64,000 bases of DNA from an uncultured Clostridia bacterium (GTDB lineage: Bacteria; Bacillota; Clostridia; TANB77; CAG-508), in NCBI GenBank assembly GCA_934153805.1, contig CAKPFO010000001.1, positions 1-64,000 of the forward strand. Reading direction: 5' to 3'. Position 1 is the stretch's first letter, and every line of letters starts with the position of its first letter. Positions 9,743-16,994 of the stretch are shown piece by piece. The notes beneath the pieces were generated by a model. The model saw only the letters and a program-made list of their open reading frames with translations. It made no database searches and was not told the DNA's origin. A program made the position numbers and the translations under genes.

Positions 9743-10225
9743 ATGGGAATGCTTAAAGAATTCAAAGAATTTGCAACCAAAGGTAATGTAGTAGACATGG
9801 CTATAGGTGTTATCATTGGTGGTGCTTTTCAAAAAATTGTCACATCACTTGTAAATGACATTATTATGCCGGCAATCTCTGTATTTACTGGGAAAATGGA
9901 CTTTTCTGAATTGTCTATAACCATAGGTGAAGCATCAATTATGTACGGTTCATTTATCACTTCTGTTGTTGACTTTTTAATTATTGCTTTTTCTATATTT
10001 ATAGCTTTAAAAGTAATAAATAAACTTAATGACAGAACAAAAGCTGATTTTGCTAAAATAGCTAAAAAAAGTAAAAAGCATTTTGGAAAAAATATTGGAG
10101 CTAAAGAGGAAGAGAAAAAAGAAGAGCCAACTACAAAGGTTTGCCCTTATTGTTATTCTGAAATCAATATTAAAGCAACAAAATGCCCTTGCTGTACAGC
10201 TGATTTAGATGTAGCAGCAAAATAG
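9743..10225 (+). CDS. mscL: Large-conductance mechanosensitive channel with C-terminal zinc ribbon
   Basis: Stretch-activated emergency valve of the inner membrane. It begins with the standard MscL sequence [24 protein letters not shown]; the first helix ends in NDIIMPAI and the second is [21 protein letters not shown]. MscL is usually about 125-150 residues. Here 160 residues include an unusual tail, a Lys/Glu-rich linker followed by [18 protein letters not shown], which is a four-cysteine zinc ribbon. AAAGGAG lies before the ATG. It is a single gene with its own promoter and terminator. The channel identity is firm; the tail's function is unknown. Confidence 0.95.
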   Translation: MGMLKEFKEFATKGNVVDMAIGVIIGGAFQKIVTSLVNDIIMPAISVFTGKMDFSELSITIGEASIMYGSFITSVVDFLIIAFSIFIALKVINKLNDRTKADFAKIAKKSKKHFGKNIGAKEEEKKEEPTTKVCPYCYSEINIKATKCPCCTADLDVAAK

Positions 10226-10227
10226 AA

Positions 10228-10262
10228 AAGAAAGCTAGAAAATTTTCTAGCTTTCTTTTTTT
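10228..10262 (+). terminator. Terminator of mscL
   Basis: A perfect 15-bp stem AAGAAAGCTAGAAAA/TTTTCTAGCTTTCTT followed by TTTTT, two bases after the stop. Confidence 0.9.
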
Positions 10263-10411
10263 GTTTTCTTTAAACTCCTCCTATTTATTAATTAAATATC
10301 TCATTACTATTATAATAGGTAATTGCTATGAATAGTAAAGTATTATTTTATTAAATTTCATAAATGTTTTACCCTATAAATATACTTTTAATATCTAATT
10401 TCAAAAATCAT

Positions 10412-10440
10412 TTGACAATTACTATACAAATGTGTATAAT
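10412..10440 (+). promoter_or_regulatory. Consensus promoter of the antisense RNA
   Basis: A perfect TTGACA (10412-10417), 17 bp, TATAAT (10435-10440). It is the strongest promoter in the window, and no sensible coding region follows it. Confidence 0.75.
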
Positions 10441-10446
10441 AAAAAT

Positions 10447-10537
10447 AGGAAATGGAGAAACCACAAACGTGGTTTACCTAGATAAAATGTTTGGCACATC
10501 TAACTCTGGTAAGTTTACAGATGTGTCTGTTTTTTTT
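10447..10537 (+). ncRNA. Candidate antitoxin RNA of a type I toxin-antitoxin locus
   Basis: The transcript expected from the consensus promoter is about 90 nt. It has a 5' hairpin AAACCAC-aaac-GTGGTTT (10458-10475) and a terminator hairpin CACATCT/AGATGTG (10495-10525) followed by a T-run to 10537. It ends three bases from the stop codon of the oppositely oriented 39-codon gene. Its AAACCAC arm is complementary to GTGGTTT in the toxin mRNA leader. The arrangement resembles the convergent RNAs of par/Fst-type systems. The RNA itself is predicted. Confidence 0.5.
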
Positions 10538-10539
10538 GG

Positions 10540-10659
10540 TTATTTTAGTCTGCTAATAATTACTACTAATGCAATAATTAAGGCAAACGTAATGATAGTT
10601 ATTCCAATTAATCCATAAAATAATATGTATACAATGCTTAGTATTTGTGTTTCTATCAT
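10540..10659 (-). CDS. Small hydrophobic peptide, candidate type I toxin
   Basis: 39 residues, starting MIETQILSIVYILFYG and ending in ISRLK. One membrane-spanning segment fills almost the whole peptide, and the C-terminus is basic, as in membrane-acting type I toxins. The ribosome site AAGGAGGTGA is near-perfect, but it can be hidden by the hairpin CCTCC-aacaa-GGAGG (10668-10682) in the leader. This is typical of toxin mRNAs with delayed translation. Its promoter lies at 10721-10749. It is not obviously a member of a named toxin family. The call rests on architecture, not on similarity. Confidence 0.6.
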   Translation of the reverse strand: MIETQILSIVYILFYGLIGITIITFALIIALVVIISRLK

Positions 10660-10720
10660 ACGCCTCACCTCCTTGTTGGAGGCAAACCACATCTGCTTAT
10701 TCTCATTTCCTATTGTTGAC

Positions 10721-10749
10721 AGTATAGTACATTTTTACTTATTTGTCTA
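10721..10749 (-). promoter_or_regulatory. Promoter of the candidate toxin gene
   Basis: On the minus strand, TAGACA (10744-10749), 17 bp, TATACT (10721-10726). The predicted mRNA leader begins ATAGGAAATG, the same 10 bases that begin the antisense RNA. Confidence 0.6.
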
Positions 10750-10878
10750 GCGAACATTACAAATTTTACTAATTTTTTATATTTATTCAATCTATGTTCA
10801 TTAAGATTGCATATGGATTTTGAGAAATAATATAAGTGTTACAATATATTTAATTTATATGTATTAGATATCATAATT

Positions 10879-10971
10879 TCATATAATCATTATGAATAAA
10901 TATAAGCCTATATAAAAAACATATATAAATTGCTTCATAAAATCATCAATTTCATAATCAAATTTTGTCAT
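10879..10971 (-). CDS. Tiny hydrophobic ORF (30 codons), uncertain
   Basis: The predicted peptide is MTKFDYEIDDFMKQFIYVFY followed by ten hydrophobic residues: an acidic start and a membrane-seeking tail. GAGGTG stands before the ATG. That site forms the 3' arm of a hairpin AAACACCT/AGGTGTTT (10975-11020), so translation could be blocked. It lies beside the candidate toxin locus and could be a second toxin-like gene or a remnant. No convincing promoter was found. The remaining DNA from 10750 to 11118 shows nothing else. Confidence 0.3.
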   Translation of the reverse strand: MTKFDYEIDDFMKQFIYVFYIGLYLFIMII

Positions 10972-11118
10972 AAAAAACACCTCATATTTATCAATTTCTT
11001 AATCAATAAATAAAAGGTGTTTATTTTTTTACTTTTCATGCTTATTACTGTAAAAAAGCATTTATTGGCATATACATATAAATTTTATTTTTTTAAATCT
11101 ATATACTTTTTTATATCA

Positions 11119-11937
11119 TTACGCAGTTTTTAGCTCTAGTCTTAGTTTATCAGCAATCATTGCTATAAATTCACTATTTGTTGGTTTGCCTTTACTTGCT
11201 GATACAGTATAGCCAAATATACTTTCTACAGTGTCTGTTTGCCCTCTGCCCCATGCAACTTCTATTGCATGACGTATTGCTCTTTCAACTCTTGAAGGAG
11301 TTGTTCCATATTTTTCTGCTATTTCTGGATACAATTGTTTTGTTATTTGATTTATTACATCTATATCATTTACTACCATCATTATTGCTTCTCTTAAATA
11401 TTGGTAACCCTTTATATGTGCTGGTACGCCAACTTCGTGTATAACATTTGTTACCAATGCTTCTAAATTTCCTTCGTCTTTTTCTTTTTCTGGAGTAAGT
11501 TCTATGTATTTAGCTTTTATCTCTCTGCTAATGTAGTTTCCTTTTGTTTGTCCTGGTTGATAATACTTAAAGTCTCTCATTCTCTTTATTAGCAAATCAA
11601 TGTCGAATGGTTTTACTACATAGTATTCTGCTCCTAAGTTAATGGCCTTTTGAGTTATTTTATCTTGTCCTACAGCTGAAAGCATAATACACATAGGAGT
11701 TTTTTCTAATTTTTGTGATTGTATTTTTTCTAGAACTCCTAGTCCATCCAAATGTGGCATAATTACATCTAATAATACTATATCTGGATTTTTTGTAGTT
11801 ATCATTTCAAATGCTTCTTCTCCATCTCTTGCCATTCCTACTACCTCAATATCTTCTTCTTTATTTAGGTAGCCTAATAAAGTTTCAGCAAACTCAGCAT
11901 TATCATCTGCTATTATTACCTTAATTTTGTCTTTCAC
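11119..11937 (-). CDS. spo0A: Sporulation master regulator Spo0A
   Basis: Response regulator that, when phosphorylated through the phosphorelay, switches cells into sporulation. The receiver domain has acidic residues ADDN near 10-13, phosphoacceptor Asp57 (VLLDVIMP) and KPF. The C-terminal DNA-binding domain contains the Spo0A-specific recognition helix [20 protein letters not shown]. The GTG at 11937 is chosen because GGGGAGG lies upstream; this gives 272 residues, the usual length. Upstream reading would run into the promoter. Unlike in Bacillus, spoIVB is not adjacent. Confidence 0.97.
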   Translation of the reverse strand: MKDKIKVIIADDNAEFAETLLGYLNKEEDIEVVGMARDGEEAFEMITTKNPDIVLLDVIMPHLDGLGVLEKIQSQKLEKTPMCIMLSAVGQDKITQKAINLGAEYYVVKPFDIDLLIKRMRDFKYYQPGQTKGNYISREIKAKYIELTPEKEKDEGNLEALVTNVIHEVGVPAHIKGYQYLREAIMMVVNDIDVINQITKQLYPEIAEKYGTTPSRVERAIRHAIEVAWGRGQTDTVESIFGYTVSASKGKPTNSEFIAMIADKLRLELKTA

Positions 11938-11986
11938 TATTTCTTTCCTCCCCATTTCCAATTTTTGTAAATTAATTACTAGTGTG

Positions 11987-12015
11987 ATTATAATATTAAT
12001 ATATCTATTTTGCAA
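11987..12015 (-). promoter_or_regulatory. Promoter of spo0A
   Basis: TTGCAA (12010-12015), 17 bp, TATAAT (11987-11992) on the minus strand, about 50 bp before the start codon. Confidence 0.6.
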
Positions 12016-12055
12016 TAGTTTTTTGGAAATTTTTTCAAAAAATTGCAGTTTTCAT

Positions 12056-12688
12056 TTATTTATCAACGTTTTTTCTTATATTTTTTTCTTTTAAGATATT
12101 ATATTTTTCAATTTTAAAATTCAATTCATTTAAATTTGATAATAGTTCATCTTTTTCTTGTTTATTAACCTCTATTTTACATTCAATTTTTTCATTATAA
12201 TTTGATTCTACTATTTTTATCTTTTTTTGATTGCAGAAATAGCTAAATTTTTCAAAATCGCTGTAATTTATTGTAAGTAGTAGTTCATAACCTCTTTCTT
12301 CTACAACCATCTCCGCCTTTTCTATTGCTTTAATAGTAGTTTCTGAATATGCCTTTACCAGTCCGCCTGTTCCTAGCAAAATTCCTCCAAAATATCTAGT
12401 TACTACTATTAGTACATTTATTAGTTCATTTTTGTTTATTATATTTAACATTGGTGCACCTGCTGTTCCACTTGGCTCTCCATCATCAGATGCTCTATTT
12501 ACTATGCCATCTTTAGTCATAATGCTATACGCAAAACAGTTATGTCTTGCATCATAATATTTTTTTCTTATTTGTTTTATTATATTTTCTGCTTCTTCTT
12601 CACTATTTACATATATTAAATTTCCTATAAACTTTGACTTTTTTTCTACTATTTCTGAAGAAGTATTCTCCATTATTGTTCTTAACAA
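12056..12688 (-). CDS. YigZ/IMPACT family protein
   Basis: A 210-residue member of the UPF0029/IMPACT family. The N-terminal domain carries the conserved segments KKSKFIGNLIYV, ARHNCFAY, ASDDGEPSGTAG, VVTRYFGGILLGTGGLVKAY. The C-terminal ferredoxin-like domain is more variable. Eukaryotic IMPACT binds Gcn1; the bacterial role is unclear, with a ribosome or translation link suspected. AGAGGT followed by TTG supports the TTG start at 12688. It is separated by 14 bp from the radical SAM gene upstream, probably in one operon. Confidence 0.9.
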   Translation of the reverse strand: MLRTIMENTSSEIVEKKSKFIGNLIYVNSEEEAENIIKQIRKKYYDARHNCFAYSIMTKDGIVNRASDDGEPSGTAGAPMLNIINKNELINVLIVVTRYFGGILLGTGGLVKAYSETTIKAIEKAEMVVEERGYELLLTINYSDFEKFSYFCNQKKIKIVESNYNEKIECKIEVNKQEKDELLSNLNELNFKIEKYNILKEKNIRKNVDK

Positions 12689-12702
12689 CTTTTACCTCTT
12701 TT

Positions 12703-13617
12703 CTAGCTTTCGTAAAATTTTCCCTGCCATAAATCTCTTGCTCTAAATCTCTTCTCAAAACCATGTAAAATCCACATTTTGTGCTTATTCCAATTTGGTG
12801 CTACTAAAATATCTTTTGGACTATCCCCCGATATTCTATGTATTATTATATCAGGCCTCAAATGAGTCATTATATCTATTAATGTTTCTATATAGTCATC
12901 TATGTCTAGAGCCTTATATTCCCCATTTTTGTACATTTGTGCAAGTTTTGTATTCTCTACCACATATGTACTGTGTATTTTTACTCCTTGCACTTTATGC
13001 TTATTTATAAAATCTACTGTATCCATTACATCTTTGTGAGTTTCTCCTGGTAGCCCTACCATTATATGTGTTATAACATCTATATCATATTTATTTAAAA
13101 TTTCTACTGCCTTCGTAAAATCATTTGATGTATACCTTCTATTAATTATTTCACCTATTTTGTCATTAGCAGTTTGAAGTCCTAATTCTACACATACGTA
13201 ATATTTTTTTGTGTATGTTTTTAATAGTTTAGCAATTTCTTCATTTATGCAATCTGGTCTAGTTCCTATTGAAATTCCTATTATTCTATCATCTATTAAA
13301 GCTGCATCATATTTTACTTTTAAATTTTCTATAGTGTCATATGTATTTGTAAAGTTTTGAAAATATACAATAAATTTATTAGCCCTTTCAGCCCTATATG
13401 TTGTAAAATAGTACTTTATTTGTTCCGTTATCCCTTGCACATTATTTATAAGTTCTCCAGAACCTTTTTCGCTACAGTATATACAACCCCCATATCCTTT
13501 TGTACCATCTCTATTAGGGCATGTAAATCCTCCGTCAACACATATTTTTAGCGTACGTTCTCCAAATTTCTCTTTATAATATTCATTTAAGTGTCTATAT
13601 CTTTCCATATCATTCAT
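12703..13617 (-). CDS. Radical SAM protein, YhcC/YtqA type (TIGR01212 family)
   Basis: A 304-residue radical SAM enzyme. The N-terminus has ICVDGGFTCPNRDG followed by GGCIYCSEKGSGE, giving the family's long spaced Cys-x-x-Cys cluster site rather than the plain CxxxCxxC. Further segments are YFQNFTNTY, ISIGTRPDCI, CVELGLQTAND, ITHIMVGLPGE. In some bacteria this family modifies tRNA or is linked to an associated methylase; the substrate here is unknown. It has normal length, a good ribosome site (AGGGG), and is the first gene before the YigZ homologue. Confidence 0.9.
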   Translation of the reverse strand: MNDMERYRHLNEYYKEKFGERTLKICVDGGFTCPNRDGTKGYGGCIYCSEKGSGELINNVQGITEQIKYYFTTYRAERANKFIVYFQNFTNTYDTIENLKVKYDAALIDDRIIGISIGTRPDCINEEIAKLLKTYTKKYYVCVELGLQTANDKIGEIINRRYTSNDFTKAVEILNKYDIDVITHIMVGLPGETHKDVMDTVDFINKHKVQGVKIHSTYVVENTKLAQMYKNGEYKALDIDDYIETLIDIMTHLRPDIIIHRISGDSPKDILVAPNWNKHKMWILHGFEKRFRARDLWQGKFYES

Positions 13618-13671
13618 AATGCCCCTATTATAACAAAAATTTACATTTTTTTCAAGTCATGCATAATATTT

Positions 13672-13700
13672 TTGACTTTTTATGTTAATTGTGTTATAAT
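13672..13700 (+). promoter_or_regulatory. Strong promoter of a 55-codon gene
   Basis: TTGACT (13672-13677), 17 bp, TATAAT (13695-13700), extended by a G-rich start region TTAGGG. Confidence 0.75.
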
Positions 13701-13733
13701 TAGGGTACTATAAAATTTTAGGAGGTACATTAT

Positions 13734-13901
13734 ATGTACAGTATCATTGCTATTAAAGAGAGAATTAGACGTTATGGTTTAAACACAACATTGTTGTTTT
13801 TAACTTCTCCAAATTTATCTCCTTATGCAGTTGAAGCTTTAACCAGTTCAGGTATCCTTGTAAATGGATATCCTAATCTTTCTTTAATTAGCACACTTTA
13901 A
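13734..13901 (+). CDS. Small protein of unknown function, 55 residues
   Basis: The ATG follows AGGAGG with 8-bp spacing. The peptide begins MYSIIAIKERIRRYGLNTTL and ends NLSLISTL. It is basic at the N-terminus, with moderate hydrophobicity and no clear membrane helix or cysteine. The gene has a strong promoter, a textbook ribosome site and a perfect terminator, all in 270 bp, so it is very likely expressed. I recognise no family. Alternatives are a structured RNA with a fortuitous ORF, or a regulatory peptide. Flanked by the radical SAM gene and two tRNA genes. Confidence 0.6.
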   Translation: MYSIIAIKERIRRYGLNTTLLFLTSPNLSPYAVEALTSSGILVNGYPNLSLISTL

Positions 13902-13945
13902 CTCCAAAAGAGCACCTAATAATTTAGGTGCTCTTTTGGAGTTAT
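13902..13945 (+). terminator. Strong intrinsic terminator
   Basis: An 18-bp perfect stem CTCCAAAAGAGCACCTAA with loop TAAT, followed by TTATTTTTA, directly after the 55-codon gene. Confidence 0.9.
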
Positions 13946-13950
13946 TTTTA

Positions 13951-14025
13951 TGGCTGGGCTGGCTAGATTCGAACTAGCGCATGCCAGAGTCAAAGTCTGG
14001 TGCCTTACCGCTTGGCTACAGCCCA
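13951..14025 (-). tRNA. tRNA-Gln (TTG)
   Basis: A full cloverleaf on the minus strand: acceptor TGGGCTG/CAGCCCA with an encoded CCA, anticodon stem CCAGA/TCTGG around CTTTGAC (anticodon TTG), and T-arm CTAGTTCGAATCTAG. Confidence 0.95.
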
Positions 14026-14051
14026 ATATATGAAATTATGCTAAATATAAA

Positions 14052-14129
14052 TGGGGTGGAATATGGGACTCGAACCCATGGTCTCCAGTGCCACAAACTG
14101 GCGCGTTAACCAACTACGCTAAATCCACC
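14052..14129 (-). tRNA. tRNA-His (GTG)
   Basis: Cloverleaf with anticodon stem CCAGT/ACTGG around TTGTGGC (anticodon GTG). The extra 5' G typical of tRNA-His pairs opposite the discriminator C, and CCA is encoded. It lies 26 bp upstream of tRNA-Gln on the same strand, probably one transcript. Confidence 0.93.
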
Positions 14130-14213
14130 ATAAGCATTTATTATTCTACCCCATTTTTTTTCAAAAGTCAATATTTTTTCACTTTTTTGTGATATTTTTA
14201 TGACATTTTTCTT

Positions 14214-14387
14214 CTAATCTTCTAATTTTGGTGCTCCAACTGGACAAACTGCTGCACATGTTCCACATTCAATACATCTTTCTGGGTCTATTATATATTT
14301 TTCTTCTCCTTCGCTTATGCATTCTACTGGACAATTTGCTGCACATGCTCCACATTTTATACATTCATCTGATATTTTGTATGCCAT
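14214..14387 (-). CDS. 2[4Fe-4S] ferredoxin
   Basis: A small (57-residue) electron carrier. Two cluster motifs, CIKCGACAANCPVEC and CIECGTCAAVCPVGA, each have the CxxCxxCxxxCP spacing, as in clostridial ferredoxins. The ATG at 14387 is chosen because AGGAGGTG directly precedes it. It lies just downstream of ricT (12-bp gap), probably in the same transcript, although its redox partners are not visible here. Confidence 0.95.
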   Translation of the reverse strand: MAYKISDECIKCGACAANCPVECISEGEEKYIIDPERCIECGTCAAVCPVGAPKLED

Positions 14388-14399
14388 ATTATTCACCTC

Positions 14400-15323
14400 C
14401 TATATATCGTCTTCTTCTGAATTTGTTTTATCCATTTTTTCTAGTTTTTCTAGTTCTTGTAGTTCTTTTAAATGTTCTTTCTCTTCTGGATCTACCACTT
14501 CTGTTGTTACATTTTTTATTATTTTTACATCTTTTGCATCATATTTTTTGTAGAAATTTTCGCCATCTTGGTCTCTCATCTTTACTCTTACTTTTTCTTT
14601 TAATGTCTCTACTGCATCTACAACTCCTTCTCCATCTTCTGTTTTAACTATTGCTCCTATTTTTGGAAGCCTTTTTAGTTTTTCTTCATATGCCTCTTGT
14701 TCATATTTTAAGCAGCACATTAATCTTCCACAGTTTCCTGATATTTTTGAAGGATTTAATGACATATTCTGTTCTTTTGCCATTTTTATAGATACTGTTT
14801 CAAAATTTGATAAAAATGAACAGCAGCATAATTCTCTTCCGCAAATTCCATTTCCGCCTATTCTTTTTACCTCGTCTCTAACTCCTATTTGTCTAAGTTC
14901 TATTCTTGTTCTAAATATTGCAGCTAAGTCTTTTACTAACTCTCTAAAATCTATTCTTCCATCTGCGGTAAAATAAAATAGCACTTTGCTATTGTCAAAT
15001 TTAAATTCTACATCTGTTAATGTCATCTCTAATTTATGTTCTCTTATTTTATTTTTACATATTTCAAAAGCTTCTTTTTCTTTTTGTTTGTTTTCTTCAT
15101 AATGTTTTATATCTTTATTAGTAGCTTTTCTTATTACTTTTTTTAGTGGCTTTACTACTTTTTCTTCTGGTATCATTCTGTTAGCAATTACAACTTTTCC
15201 AAATTCTTCGCCTTGTGATGTTTCTACTATTACAGAATCATCATTTGCTAGTTTTAAATCCTCTGGATCAAAAAAATATATTTTTCCAGGCTTTTTAAAT
15301 CTAACACCTACTATATTTTTCAT
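14400..15323 (-). CDS. ricT: PSP1-domain protein RicT/YaaT
   Basis: A 307-residue PSP1 protein. The core carries CGRELCCCSFL and GNCGRLMCCLKYEQ, the cysteine signature of RicT. In Bacillus, RicT joins RicA and RicF in an iron-sulfur complex that assists RNase Y and affects sporulation and competence. The C-terminal ~60 residues are Glu/Lys-rich. The start is backed by GGGAGGAAG. It overlaps holB by 23 bases, as in the conserved holB-yaaT order of Firmicutes. ricA and ricF are not in the window. Confidence 0.92.
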   Translation of the reverse strand: MKNIVGVRFKKPGKIYFFDPEDLKLANDDSVIVETSQGEEFGKVVIANRMIPEEKVVKPLKKVIRKATNKDIKHYEENKQKEKEAFEICKNKIREHKLEMTLTDVEFKFDNSKVLFYFTADGRIDFRELVKDLAAIFRTRIELRQIGVRDEVKRIGGNGICGRELCCCSFLSNFETVSIKMAKEQNMSLNPSKISGNCGRLMCCLKYEQEAYEEKLKRLPKIGAIVKTEDGEGVVDAVETLKEKVRVKMRDQDGENFYKKYDAKDVKIIKNVTTEVVDPEEKEHLKELQELEKLEKMDKTNSEEDDI

Positions 15324-16194
15324 TTACTTCCTCCCATACTTTAATTAACAAATAGTCTATAGTCATATCATAGTTACTATTTGATAATATTCTTTTTTTA
15401 GCTTCTTCTACATATTTTATACAATTTATTTTTCCTTGATTGTATAAAAGTACATTCATGTAGTTTAATAATTCTTGTATATCTTCTTTTGCTTTATATA
15501 ATATTTCCGCATTATTTAATACTTCTACTAAGTCTTTTTTAGTTATGTTTTCTACAACCTTGTCTACTTCTAAATATTGCTCTTTGTTCTCGCATACATT
15601 TATTGCGGTTGCTATGCTTCCTAGGCACATGCTTAGAAGCTCTTTATTTATTACCATATTTTTATTTTTTCTTAAGTAGTCTTCTATTTGTTCATCTTCT
15701 ATCTTCGAAAAACTTATTTTTATACATCTTGACCTTATTGTATTTAATAGCTTATTTTCGTTTGAGCATATTAATATTAATGTTGCATATTCTGGTGGCT
15801 CTTCTAATGTTTTTAATAAACAGTTTTGAGCTTCTTTTGTCATTGTATCACTATCATTTATAATATATACTTTTCTATCTGATGTAATTGGTTTTTCTGA
15901 AATTTTTTCTTGTAAATATCTTATTTGCTCTATTTTTATTTTTTTATCTTCTGAATCTATCATTATATAGTCTGGATGGTTATTACTCTCAAATTGCATA
16001 CAAGATTTACAGCTACCACATGGTGAATTTTGCCCCATGCATAATATCATTTTAGCAAATTCATTAGCAAATTCTTTCTTGCCTATTCCCTCTATTCCTG
16101 TAAAAAGATAGCTATGTAAAATATTTTTTGAGCTTATTGATTTTTCTAATAAACTTTTTATTTTTTCATTTCCAATTAATTTATCAAATGCCAA
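15301..16194 (-). CDS. holB: DNA polymerase III delta' subunit
   Basis: Clamp-loader subunit of replication. The N-terminal AAA+ region has LIGNEKIKSLLEKSI, HSYLFTGIEGIGKKEFANE (degenerate P-loop), a zinc-binding CGSCKSC module, LLKTLEEPP and RSRC (arginine-finger region). The length is 297 residues, slightly short of the family average (about 330). TTG start with GAGAGGT upstream. It is cotranscribed with ricT, as in other Firmicutes. Confidence 0.9.
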   Translation of the reverse strand: MAFDKLIGNEKIKSLLEKSISSKNILHSYLFTGIEGIGKKEFANEFAKMILCMGQNSPCGSCKSCMQFESNNHPDYIMIDSEDKKIKIEQIRYLQEKISEKPITSDRKVYIINDSDTMTKEAQNCLLKTLEEPPEYATLILICSNENKLLNTIRSRCIKISFSKIEDEQIEDYLRKNKNMVINKELLSMCLGSIATAINVCENKEQYLEVDKVVENITKKDLVEVLNNAEILYKAKEDIQELLNYMNVLLYNQGKINCIKYVEEAKKRILSNSNYDMTIDYLLIKVWEEVNEKYSRC

Positions 16195-16215
16195 TTTTTA
16201 CCTCTCTTTTATGTT

Positions 16216-16842
16216 TTATTCTACTTTTCCGAAAAGATTTAAAGGCCAAAATCTAATCCATACTATACTTTCAATTTTATCTACTGGAATACATCCAAAT
16301 TCTCTACAATCCATGCTTTGTGCTCTGTTGTCTCCCATTGCGAATATATATCCTTCTGGCACTACGAAATCTACTAAATTTACATTTTTAGCTTCTGTCT
16401 TTACATTTTCACTTAAATAGTTTTCTTCTAGTTCTTCATCGTTTACATACACTTTTCCATCTTTTATTTCAACGTGTTCTCCTGGAAGTGCTATTACTCT
16501 TTTTATATAACTTGTTTTTCCTATTTCTAGTACATAATAGCTAAATTTTTCATACCATTTTGTTGGTTCATATTCGTACTGTGCTTTAACTGATTTTGCT
16601 GAAGATATGCTTGGTGCCTCAAATGTGATTATATCTCCTCTTTCAGGTGTTTTACTAAATGTCTTTGGTAATTTATTTAAAATAAGTCTTTGATCTTGCT
16701 TTAATGTAGGATACATTGATACATGTTTTACAACAGTTGGCGTTCCTACAAAGTATCTTATTAATAGTGCCAAAACTAATGCTATTACTATGCAATATAC
16801 CCATTCTAATATATTTTTAACTTTATCATTTATTTGTATCAT
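16216..16842 (-). CDS. lepB: Signal peptidase I
   Basis: Cleaves signal peptides of exported proteins. It has one N-terminal membrane helix (residues about 13-32), catalytic Ser42 in SMYPTL, general-base Lys114 in YIKRVIALPGE, and the C-terminal box GDNRAQSMDCREFG. The 208 residues fit Gram-positive SPase I of the SipS type. GAGAGGAAG precedes the ATG, and the promoter is at 16884-16912. Confidence 0.95.
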   Translation of the reverse strand: MIQINDKVKNILEWVYCIVIALVLALLIRYFVGTPTVVKHVSMYPTLKQDQRLILNKLPKTFSKTPERGDIITFEAPSISSAKSVKAQYEYEPTKWYEKFSYYVLEIGKTSYIKRVIALPGEHVEIKDGKVYVNDEELEENYLSENVKTEAKNVNLVDFVVPEGYIFAMGDNRAQSMDCREFGCIPVDKIESIVWIRFWPLNLFGKVE

Positions 16843-16883
16843 TACTTATTCTTCCTCTCATCCTTTTGTGTATTAACGTATTT

Positions 16884-16912
16884 ATTATATATTGTTTTAA
16901 CTTATTTTTCAA
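16884..16912 (-). promoter_or_regulatory. Promoter of lepB
   Basis: TTGAAA (16907-16912), 17 bp, TATAAT (16884-16889) on the minus strand. Confidence 0.65.
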
Positions 16913-16994
16913 CTTGTTTTATTATATTTTAGAAAAATCCTACTATTTAATATTACAAGTCTTTAACCAAAATATTTGATAATATATATTTTTA

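Noticed and set aside
10364..10618. Plus-strand ORF of 84 codons
   Set aside because: It runs through a perfect promoter, the candidate antitoxin RNA and its terminator; no ribosome site before its start.
14228..14647. Plus-strand Leu-rich ORF of 139 codons
   Set aside because: Lies fully opposite ricT and ferredoxin; the Leu-rich composition comes from the antisense of Glu/Lys-rich codons, and no ribosome site is seen. Many similar plus-strand ORFs (57014-57475, 19466-20026, 36540-36890) were dropped for the same reason.
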